Program-made: the position numbers and the translations under genes
Assembly (NCBI RefSeq): GCF_002013375.1
Contig: NZ_MAEW01000008.1
Span: 1-64,000 of the forward strand
DNA length: 64,000 bases
Source of the DNA: Mycobacterium sp. D16Q13
Lineage (GTDB): Bacteria; Actinomycetota; Actinomycetes; Mycobacteriales; Mycobacteriaceae
Reading direction: 5' to 3'
Shown: positions 26,881 through 33,415 of the stretch, in pieces
Layout: each line of letters starts with the position of its first letter
Position numbering within the stretch: the first letter of the stretch is position 1
Notes under the pieces: generated by a model
What the model was told of the DNA's origin: nothing
What the model saw: the letters and a program-made list of their open reading frames with translations, nothing else
Database searches by the model: none

Positions 26881-26901
26881 AACTGTGGTCGTCCCACAGT
26901 T
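26881..26901 (-). terminator. Hairpin after the YdcF-like gene
   Basis: A perfect 8-bp stem, AACTGTGG and CCACAGTT, with a 5-nt loop lies 11 bp beyond the stop of the leftward YdcF-like gene. There is no T-run, so it would be a mycobacterial U-tract-free terminator. Confidence 0.5.
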
Positions 26902-26912
26902 GTCAGCAGTCG

Positions 26913-27467
26913 TCAGCGGAACGGGCTGATGATGTCGCGCATGAGCTGACCGATATTGGTGGGCGCGTCCCCGTCAGGGAAGCTCGCGGTGGCCAGCACA
27001 TTGCCGCCCGCATCGGCGAAGTTCCGGTCCGCACGCTGCTGGTGGGTCGAGTTCGTCACCAGGATGATTCCGGAGGCGCCGGCCTGCTTGGCCAGCGGCA
27101 CCGAGAACTGCGCATTCTGCACTGTGCTGTTAGCACGCGGCTCCACGACGATCCGGTCGGACGGATATCCCAGGCCGACAAGCATATTGCGCATCTGCTC
27201 GGCCTCCGATATGCCGTTCTGCGGATTACCGCCCGTGACGATGATGAATGAATTCGGGAACATGTTGGCGATCGCCCTACCGGTCGCGACTCGCTGATAG
27301 AGCTTGTCCCGCATTGAGCCGTCGGGCTTGAGCCCATACCCGAGGATGACGACCGCCGGTTTCGAGAAGTCCTTGCCCATCGCCATGGGTTCGGCGTTCG
27401 TCGTCACGGGAGTAGTCAGCGTGAGGACAGCGCTGACGACCATCGCGGTCGTCCATCGAGTGATCAA
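26913..27467 (-). CDS. Secreted YdcF-like (DUF218) protein
   Basis: A 184-residue precursor. I chose the TTG start because GGAGG lies 5 nt upstream and it yields a clean signal peptide (MITRWTTAMVVSAVLTLTTP, cleavage near TNA-EP). The mature part is a DUF218 domain: AVVILGYGLKPDG, RVATGRAIANMFP, IIVTGGNPQNGISEAEQM and an RANSTVQNA motif typical of the family. DUF218 proteins include SanA and YdcF, linked to envelope integrity, with no settled reaction. An upstream in-frame extension to 27773 is Arg-rich noncoding-like sequence and was excluded. Confidence 0.82.
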   Translation of the reverse strand: MITRWTTAMVVSAVLTLTTPVTTNAEPMAMGKDFSKPAVVILGYGLKPDGSMRDKLYQRVATGRAIANMFPNSFIIVTGGNPQNGISEAEQMRNMLVGLGYPSDRIVVEPRANSTVQNAQFSVPLAKQAGASGIILVTNSTHQQRADRNFADAGGNVLATASFPDGDAPTNIGQLMRDIISPFR

Positions 27468-27581
27468 TGCGTCCTCCAAGACCCAAGTGACTTCTGAGAC
27501 GGACGAGATACATGGTGCCAGAGTTACCCCTGTCAAGTCGACCCGCCGGTCAAATCTCCCGCGATTCCCCCTGGTGTGACC

Positions 27582-27619
27582 GACATGACAGATGTAAAGT
27601 GTGCTATCAGACACATGTC
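27582..27619 (+). promoter_or_regulatory. Repeats upstream of the CYP138-like gene
   Basis: GACATG (27582-27587) and CATGTC (27614-27619) are inverted half-sites 32 bp apart. Inside them, GACAGATGT (27587-27595) and GACACATGT (27610-27618) are direct repeats with 23-bp periodicity. A TAAAGT hexamer (27595-27600) may be the -10. The arrangement resembles a regulator-binding site in the gap shared with the leftward YdcF-like gene; no regulator gene is adjacent. Confidence 0.4.
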
Positions 27620-27649
27620 TACTAACACCACAACGCCGTGGAGGGTGAC

Positions 27650-28978
27650 GTGACCGAGGCCTCAACCATCGACCGAGAAGCCGATACACCCGAGCCGATC
27701 GCTCCCCCGCTCGTGACACTTCCCAAGCTGGCCCAGGGCATCGCCTTCGTGGCCTCCCGGCGCTGGACCACAAGCCGGCTGGCCAAGAAGTACGGCAAGG
27801 TCTACACGATCAATATCCCCAAGTTCGGATACACGGTCGTGGTGGCCGACCCGGATCTCACCCGGCAGGTGTTCACCACCAGTACCGAGATTCTGGGCAA
27901 CATCCAGCCCAACCTGAGCCAGCAGCTCGGACCCGGATCGGTCTTCGCGTTGGAGCGCAATGAGCACCGGCACCGCCGTAAGTTGCTCGCACCGAAGTTC
28001 CACGGCAAGGCCATGATCCAGTACGAACAGATCATCGAGGAAGAGATGCTGCGCGAGTGCGCGTCATGGCCCGAGGATCAGCAGTTCGAAACCATGGAAC
28101 CGATGATGCGGATCACGCTCAACGCGATCCTGCGCGCGGTCTTCGGCGCCGACGGAGCCGAGCTGGACCAGCTGCGCACACTGATCCCACCGTGGGTGGT
28201 ACTGGCCTCTCTGACGACTCGTGTGCCCCAGCCCAAGCGCGACTATGGACGTTTCAGCCCGTGGGGCCGGCTGAAGGCCTACCGTGCGCGCTACGACGAA
28301 GTGATCGCACTACTCATCGACAAGGCGCTCGCCGCGCCGGATTTCGAGGATCGCACCGATATCCTCGCTCTGCTGTTGCGTTCCACCTACGACGACGGCA
28401 CCACCATGTCGCGCAGCGATGTCTCCGACGAACTACTCACTCTGCTGGCAGCCGGCCACGAGACCACCGCGACCACCCTGGCGTGGGCTTTCGAACGGAT
28501 CACCCGGCACCCTCAAGTGCTGTCGCGCCTGGCCCAGGAGGCTCAGACCGAGAGCGGCGAGTACCGGCAGGCGACAATCCTTGAGGTGCAACGCAGTCGG
28601 CCGGTCATCGACTTCGCAGGCCGCCACGTGCTGGCACCCTACGTCGACATCGGGCCGTACCGGATCCCCCAGGGCCACTCCCTCGTCGTGAGTATCAACC
28701 TCATGCACGATGACCCGGCCGCCTTCCCCCACCCGGAACGCTTCGACCCCGAACGCTTCACAGGCGCCAAGCCCGGCAATTCGTGGGTTCCCTACGGCGG
28801 CGGCACCCGGCGCTGCGTCGGGGCGGCCTTCGCCAACATGGAGATGGACATCGTGCTGCGGACCGTGTTGCGGCACTTCACCATTGAGACCACGACGGCA
28901 CCCAACGAAAAGTGGCATTCACGTGGGGTCGCCTCGTGCCCGAAGAACAACGGGCTGGTGACGGTGCGGCGGCGCTGA
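27650..28978 (+). CDS. Cytochrome P450, CYP138-like
   Basis: Haem monooxygenase of 442 residues. It has the I-helix AGHETTATTLAWAFERI, the K-helix ExxR in LEVQRSRP, and the haem loop YGGGTRRCVGAAFANMEM with the axial Cys (the usual Phe of FxxGxxxCxG is Tyr). From memory the whole sequence closely follows M. tuberculosis CYP138 (IPPWV, KRDYGR.SPWGRL, STYDDG segments). The start GTG follows GGAGGG by 4 nt. Substrate is unknown. It is convergent with a second, unrelated P450 gene 29 bp away. Confidence 0.93.
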   Translation: MTEASTIDREADTPEPIAPPLVTLPKLAQGIAFVASRRWTTSRLAKKYGKVYTINIPKFGYTVVVADPDLTRQVFTTSTEILGNIQPNLSQQLGPGSVFALERNEHRHRRKLLAPKFHGKAMIQYEQIIEEEMLRECASWPEDQQFETMEPMMRITLNAILRAVFGADGAELDQLRTLIPPWVVLASLTTRVPQPKRDYGRFSPWGRLKAYRARYDEVIALLIDKALAAPDFEDRTDILALLLRSTYDDGTTMSRSDVSDELLTLLAAGHETTATTLAWAFERITRHPQVLSRLAQEAQTESGEYRQATILEVQRSRPVIDFAGRHVLAPYVDIGPYRIPQGHSLVVSINLMHDDPAAFPHPERFDPERFTGAKPGNSWVPYGGGTRRCVGAAFANMEMDIVLRTVLRHFTIETTTAPNEKWHSRGVASCPKNNGLVTVRRR

Positions 28979-29007
28979 CACCGTCAGACACGCCTGCACA
29001 TCACAGG

Positions 29008-30567
29008 TCAGGGATGCCGTTTACGCAGCCGCATGAGGATCTCGCCTTCAGGGCCGCCGGTGAATGTCACCTCGCGGCGCGGCTTCTGGCCCGGCAATAG
29101 CTCCAATTCATATCTCTGGGCCAGCGAAGCAATCCCGATGACGGCTTCAAGATTGGCGAACCCCGAAGCGATGCACATGCGCTTGCCCGCACCAAAAGGC
29201 ATGTGCGCCTTGCGCTGTTCGGGTTGCAGGTTCTCCTTGAGGAAGCGTGAGGGGTCGAAGGTCTTGGCGTTCTCCCATACCCGCTCGTTGTGGTGAATGC
29301 TGTCGATGACAATCGCGACTGTCGTCCCAGCGGATATCGGATATGTACCCAACACGTCATCGGCCTTCGCGGCCCGCGCCAGGCCGATGATCGGCGGGTA
29401 GACCCGCATCGCCTCGTTGATCACCGCCATGGTCCACGGCAGGTTCTCCACATCAGCGGCCGTCGGCAGCCGGCCCGCGAGCACCCTGTCAACTTCCTCG
29501 CCCAACTTGGCGCGAGCATCAGGGTTGCGGGACAACAGATACCAGGTCCAGGCAAGCGCCGCAGCCGTCGTCTCGAACCCTGCGCCCAGGAAGGTCAGCA
29601 GCTCATCACGAATCTCGAGATCGGTGTATCTGGCGCCCGTCTCGGGATCTTCGGCGGCCATCAACAGGGCCAGTAGGTTGTCCTGTCGGGTGATTCGGCC
29701 GGCGTGATGATCGGCGATGAGCTGATCGATGGTGTGCTCAACCCAGCGCAGACCCCGCATGGTGCGGGGCGCGACGACCGATGCCCCGAAACGCAATGCC
29801 CGGATCGCCAGACGCGGTGTGTGCGCTGACAATTCATCGGGTCCGTGAGTGGCCAGTTTGTCCACCAGCCAGCGCAACGGAGGTGAGGCCCCGACGATGA
29901 AGCCCACGCCGAAGAGCTTGAGCAGCCGCGCGAAGCTGATCCGCATCTTCTCGGCCATATCACCGGCCAGGTCAATGCCGAACATGGTCTGCGCGACGAT
30001 ATCCATGGTGAGGTAGTTCATCTCGGCGGTGACATCGACCGCCTTACCCTGCTCGTATAGAGCGTCCCAACGCGCCAGAGTACGCGCTGACGCTTCAGCC
30101 ATCTGGGGGGCGAATAGGTCGACCTGGCGCTTGGCGAAGATCGGCTGCACCAACCGCCGGTTCCGGTTCCACAGCCCTTCATTGAGGTCGGTCACCAGAC
30201 CCCGGCCGAAACCCACTGCCAGTAGGTCATATTCGGCGCTCTTGATGTAGTTGTCCTGATTCGCCACCAAGACGTAGCGCGCCAACTCGGGGTTACGGAC
30301 GATGACCATCTTCCGCATCGGTGCGCGGGCGACGATGACATCATCCTGGCCGGGCAGGTCCGCGATGTACTCGGAGATGGTGTGCCGGTATGTGGACCAG
30401 ACCGCACCCAGAGCCATACGCCACGACTTCAGATAGCCGACCTTGGTGTCATGCCACCGCAGGAACGTTGGGCCGCCCGGGTACAGGTCGTGGTTGACCG
30501 GACATTCACCGACCGCCGCGCCGGGAGGCGCGGAGAGGGATTCTGGCTGCACCGCTGGAGCCGACAC
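29008..30567 (-). CDS. Cytochrome P450, family not assigned
   Basis: A 519-residue P450. The I-helix is FLGAGFETTAAALAW, ExxR is in NEAMRVYPP, and the haem loop is MPFGAGKRMCIASGFANLEA with axial Cys. These are eukaryote-like, fatty acid hydroxylase type features. The N-terminus is soluble with no membrane anchor. It starts 2 bp after the stop of the small acidic protein gene, so the two are co-transcribed, and the operon is divergent from a FabR-like regulator. A lipid substrate is plausible but inferred. Confidence 0.92.
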   Translation of the reverse strand: MSAPAVQPESLSAPPGAAVGECPVNHDLYPGGPTFLRWHDTKVGYLKSWRMALGAVWSTYRHTISEYIADLPGQDDVIVARAPMRKMVIVRNPELARYVLVANQDNYIKSAEYDLLAVGFGRGLVTDLNEGLWNRNRRLVQPIFAKRQVDLFAPQMAEASARTLARWDALYEQGKAVDVTAEMNYLTMDIVAQTMFGIDLAGDMAEKMRISFARLLKLFGVGFIVGASPPLRWLVDKLATHGPDELSAHTPRLAIRALRFGASVVAPRTMRGLRWVEHTIDQLIADHHAGRITRQDNLLALLMAAEDPETGARYTDLEIRDELLTFLGAGFETTAAALAWTWYLLSRNPDARAKLGEEVDRVLAGRLPTAADVENLPWTMAVINEAMRVYPPIIGLARAAKADDVLGTYPISAGTTVAIVIDSIHHNERVWENAKTFDPSRFLKENLQPEQRKAHMPFGAGKRMCIASGFANLEAVIGIASLAQRYELELLPGQKPRREVTFTGGPEGEILMRLRKRHP

Positions 30568-30569
30568 GA

Positions 30570-30947
30570 CTAGACCCGTTCCTGCTCAGAGGCGCCGTCG
30601 CTCGCCTCGTCAACCTCTGGCCCGGAAGTCACCTCTTCCACCACGGCGTCGATCTCACTCTCGGCCGTGTCATCGTCATCGGCGTCGTCAGCGGCCCCGA
30701 GATCCTCGTCGACGAGGTCGACATCGTCATCCTCGGCCAGGTCTTTGGCGTCCCACCGTTCCTGATCAGCACGCGCCCGCTTACTGGCCTCTGCGATTTC
30801 GAACCCGTCAGCCACGACACCGCTCACCTCGCGTGCAACTTCCCCCACCGTCCGCGTGATGATGCGGATGATCCGGCCGACACGCGACCCGACCGACTCC
30901 ACGACTTCCTGGACGACGTTGACGTTGCGCTCAACAGGTCCCACCAT
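30570..30947 (-). CDS. Small acidic protein co-transcribed with a P450
   Basis: A 125-residue protein. The N-terminal half is amphipathic and Val/Arg-rich (VQEVVESVGSRVGRIIRIITRTVGEVAREV). The C-terminal half is strongly acidic, dominated by Asp, Glu and Ala (AEDDDVDLVDEDLGAADDADDDD). No domain is recognised. The ATG chosen has AAGGGG upstream; more distal in-frame starts would cross the promoter and operator. Adjacent to the P450 gene by 2 bp, it could be a scaffold or electron-transfer adaptor, but this is speculation. Confidence 0.7.
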   Translation of the reverse strand: MVGPVERNVNVVQEVVESVGSRVGRIIRIITRTVGEVAREVSGVVADGFEIAEASKRARADQERWDAKDLAEDDDVDLVDEDLGAADDADDDDTAESEIDAVVEEVTSGPEVDEASDGASEQERV

Positions 30948-30994
30948 GCTGCATTGCCCCTTCGAATTCGGTGGCCAAATAGTGAACAATCGTG

Positions 30995-31033
30995 CACTGA
31001 GATCAGTGTGCGTAACGTAGATGAACCTGTCAA
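30995..31033 (-). promoter_or_regulatory. Promoter and palindrome for the acidic protein-P450 operon
   Basis: A leftward consensus -35 TTGACA (31028-31033), 17-nt spacer and -10-like CACACT (31005-31010). A perfect dyad CACTGA-GA-TCAGTG (30995-31008) covers the -10 and start point, as expected for a repressor operator. Confidence 0.6.
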
Positions 31034-31050
31034 TACCAGACATCAACGCG

Positions 31051-31095
31051 GTTTCGAACGAAACTGGTCGATCGATAAGAGCACGCCCGTACACT
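31051..31095 (+). promoter_or_regulatory. tetR-side palindrome and leaderless -10
   Basis: A perfect dyad GTTTCG-AA-CGAAAC (31051-31064) lies upstream of a rightward -10 TACACT (31090-31095). The -10 ends 7 bp before the regulator's ATG, so the mRNA is probably leaderless. The dyad differs from the one on the operon side. Confidence 0.55.
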
Positions 31096-31102
31096 GACAG
31101 GT

Positions 31103-31780
31103 ATGCGCCACAGTCGTGCTGAGAAGAAGTTGCACACCCGCCGCGCATTGCTCGACGGGACCTTGGATCTACTCAAGGTGCGTGGCTTCGCGGCCGTGAG
31201 TCTGCGCGAGGTGGCCCGATCCGCGGGTTTGGTTCCCACGGCGTTCTATCGGCACTTCGAATCGATGGAGGACCTGGGCACGGTCCTCGCCGAGGAGAGC
31301 GTTCGCGCGCTTCGTGACACCTTTCGACAGGCCCGACGCGAGGTGGGCAGTGACAACCCTGCCAAGATTCTCGGCCTCATGGTCGACCGCGTGAGCGAGC
31401 ACGCGAACAACTTCCGGTTTCTGGTACGTGAACGCCATGGCGGCTCACCTCAGGTGCGGCGTGCCATCAACAACGAGATGCGCATGCTCACCAACGATGT
31501 CGTGGTCGAGCTGGCGCGCAATCCCGCGACGAACCATCACCCCACCGAGGATCTGGAGATCGCGGCGGACCTCATCGCGAGCTCCATCCTCAGCACGATC
31601 GGCATGCTGGTGGACACCGATCACCCCACCGATGCCGATGCGCAAGCGGCCCTCAATCGGGCGCTACGCCAGTTGGACCTGGTCACCCGCGGTCTGGCGC
31701 ACACCGGCACCATCACGACCGTCATTCCGAAACCGGCCGAGGCTCACCATGAACCCTCTGCCACAACCACAGGCCCGTAA
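31103..31780 (+). CDS. TetR-family regulator, FabR/DesT-like
   Basis: A 225-residue repressor. The N-terminal HTH is VSLREVARSAGLVPTAFYRHFESMEDL (about 31-57). The following ESVRALRDTFRQARREVG and FRFLVRERHGGSPQVRRAI segments match the FabR/DesT branch, whose E. coli member senses acyl-lipid and represses unsaturated fatty acid genes. No Shine-Dalgarno precedes the ATG, and a -10 lies 7 nt upstream, indicating a leaderless transcript. It probably controls the divergent acidic protein-P450 operon and itself. Its last 59 bp overlap the convergent VanZ-like gene. Confidence 0.88.
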   Translation: MRHSRAEKKLHTRRALLDGTLDLLKVRGFAAVSLREVARSAGLVPTAFYRHFESMEDLGTVLAEESVRALRDTFRQARREVGSDNPAKILGLMVDRVSEHANNFRFLVRERHGGSPQVRRAINNEMRMLTNDVVVELARNPATNHHPTEDLEIAADLIASSILSTIGMLVDTDHPTDADAQAALNRALRQLDLVTRGLAHTGTITTVIPKPAEAHHEPSATTTGP

Positions 31781-32093
31781 ACAGTCCGACCGCGTCGGCC
31801 AGCAGATCCAGCAGGCTCCCGTCGCGGTGCGGAACCCACAGAGCCTGAATCACCTCCGAACACGCGGCGAAGGTCAGAACCCAAGCCAGCGTGGTTTTCT
31901 CGCCGATCCGTGCAAAACGCGAGGACACCGCCAACATCGCGAAGATCAGAACGTGCACCACCTTGTCCGCCCCGGGCGGGCCCGACGGAACGGCGCCACC
32001 TGGCGTGAACAGCAACAGGCAGGCGACCGCGAAGGCGCCTAGCAGCGTGAGCCAGCGAAGGCACCAAGACCAGGACTGAACTATGCGAATCAT
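31722..32093 (-). CDS. VanZ-like membrane protein
   Basis: A 123-residue protein with an N-terminal helix (about 12-32) and two more helices, carrying the VanZ-type DKVVHVLIFAMLA motif (about 43-55) and EVIQALWVPHRDGSLLDLLADAVG. VanZ proteins in glycopeptide operons contribute to teicoplanin resistance, but most family members, including this stand-alone one, have no known role. Confidence 0.78.
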   Translation of the reverse strand: MIRIVQSWSWCLRWLTLLGAFAVACLLLFTPGGAVPSGPPGADKVVHVLIFAMLAVSSRFARIGEKTTLAWVLTFAACSEVIQALWVPHRDGSLLDLLADAVGLFTGLWLWQRVHGEPRPVSE

Positions 32094-32170
32094 CGTGACT
32101 CATATTGCCGCTTCGGTTCTGGCTGATTCAAAGCGATGCCGCCAAGGGGCATGCTGCGTAGAACGAAGAC

Positions 32171-33388
32171 ATGACCTCCGCTCCGTCAGTCCTCGACATC
32201 CGCGCCCTGCCCGGCACCGAGACCTACCGGAATCTGCTCGCCCAGGTGGCGAACGGGGCGCGGGATCGCGACCTCGCCGACGAGAACCCCTTTGACCAGG
32301 TTCGCCTGCTCAAAGAAGCCGGGATCGGACGGCTGCGAATCCCGGTCGAGCTCGGCGGTGCGGGACTCTCTGTGCGGCAGCTCTTTTCCACCATCATTGA
32401 TCTGGCGCAAGCCGACCCCATCGTCGCGCACATCTTCCGCACCCACTTCTGGTTCGTCGAGGAGCGACTGCGCACGCTATCGGATCCGACGTCGGCCGCC
32501 TGGCTGACCAAGGTCAACGAGGGCAACCTCTTCGCCAATGCGTTCAGCGAGAAGGGTGTGTTGGCCGTCGGCAGCCTGGTGTTCAACACGCGGCTGCTGC
32601 CGGCCGGGCATGGATATCGGTTGACCGGTGAGAAGTTCTACAGCACCGGGACACTGTTCGCGGACTACCTGACGGTCACCGCGACCACCGAGCGCGACTC
32701 GGTGGCATCGGTCATCGTCCCCGGTGACCGTGACGGAGTGCGGCTGGTGGACGACTGGGACGGGTTTGGCCAGCGTCGTACCGGCACCGGTACCACGATC
32801 TTTACTCAGGTTGACGTCGCCGAGGACGAAATCCTTTCCGAGACACCGTATGACGCTGCCCCGGTGCCCACCACGCAGTACGCATCGTTACAGCTGTACA
32901 TCCTGGCGATAATCGCCGGTGTGCTGCGGTCGGTGGTGGACGACGGTGCGGCGCTGCTGCGCTCCCGGCAACGCAATTTCAGCCATGCCCTCACTGAACG
33001 TCCGGTCGACGATCCCCTGCTGCAACGCACCCTCGGCGAGCTGAGCGCGACCGCCTTCGCGGCCGAGGCAGCGGTTCTCGCCGCGGCAGATGCCATTGAC
33101 GCCGCCACCGCATCCGTGCGCGATGGAGTCCCCGACGCGCAGCTGGCCGAGGAAGCACAGCTGGCGGTTGCCAAGGCCAAGGTGCACATCGACGCCGTCG
33201 CGCTCGACGCCGCCACCAAGCTGCTGGATCTGGGCGGCGCCAGTGCCTCGAGCCGCAGCCGCAACCTGGACCGGCATTGGCGCAACATCCGGACCATCAG
33301 CCTGCACAATCCCGTGCACTACAAGGCCCGGGTGATCGGCCAGAACCTGCTGCACGGCACGCCGGTTCCCGCGAACGCCTATTTTTAA
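32171..33388 (+). CDS. Acyl-CoA dehydrogenase-fold flavin monooxygenase, DszC/SfnB-like
   Basis: A 405-residue protein of the acyl-CoA dehydrogenase superfamily. The N-terminal LRIPVELGGAGLS and the middle FYSTGTLFADYLTVTA match the flavin-binding domain. The C-terminal LDRHWRNIRTISLHNPVHYKARVIG is typical of the DszC/SfnB group, which use reduced FMN to oxidise organosulfur compounds or related substrates rather than dehydrogenate acyl-CoA. No flavin reductase gene is adjacent. Sulfur acquisition is inferred from family. Confidence 0.82.
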   Translation: MTSAPSVLDIRALPGTETYRNLLAQVANGARDRDLADENPFDQVRLLKEAGIGRLRIPVELGGAGLSVRQLFSTIIDLAQADPIVAHIFRTHFWFVEERLRTLSDPTSAAWLTKVNEGNLFANAFSEKGVLAVGSLVFNTRLLPAGHGYRLTGEKFYSTGTLFADYLTVTATTERDSVASVIVPGDRDGVRLVDDWDGFGQRRTGTGTTIFTQVDVAEDEILSETPYDAAPVPTTQYASLQLYILAIIAGVLRSVVDDGAALLRSRQRNFSHALTERPVDDPLLQRTLGELSATAFAAEAAVLAAADAIDAATASVRDGVPDAQLAEEAQLAVAKAKVHIDAVALDAATKLLDLGGASASSRSRNLDRHWRNIRTISLHNPVHYKARVIGQNLLHGTPVPANAYF

Positions 33389-33393
33389 GGGTA

Positions 33394-33410
33394 TCGGCAG
33401 GTCCTGCCGA
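33394..33410. terminator. Hairpin between convergent genes
   Basis: TCGGCA and TGCCGA form a 6-bp stem around a GGTCC loop (extendable as TCGGCAGG/CCTGCCGA around a single T). It lies between the stops of the flavin monooxygenase and SbcC-like genes. A short run of T precedes it on the plus strand but none follows. Confidence 0.5.
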
Positions 33411-33415
33411 GTCGC

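Noticed and set aside
31051..31064. SOS (LexA) box at the TTCGAACG core
   Set aside because: The mycobacterial box needs TCGAAC-N4-GTTCGA; this dyad has a different order and spacing and no SOS gene nearby.
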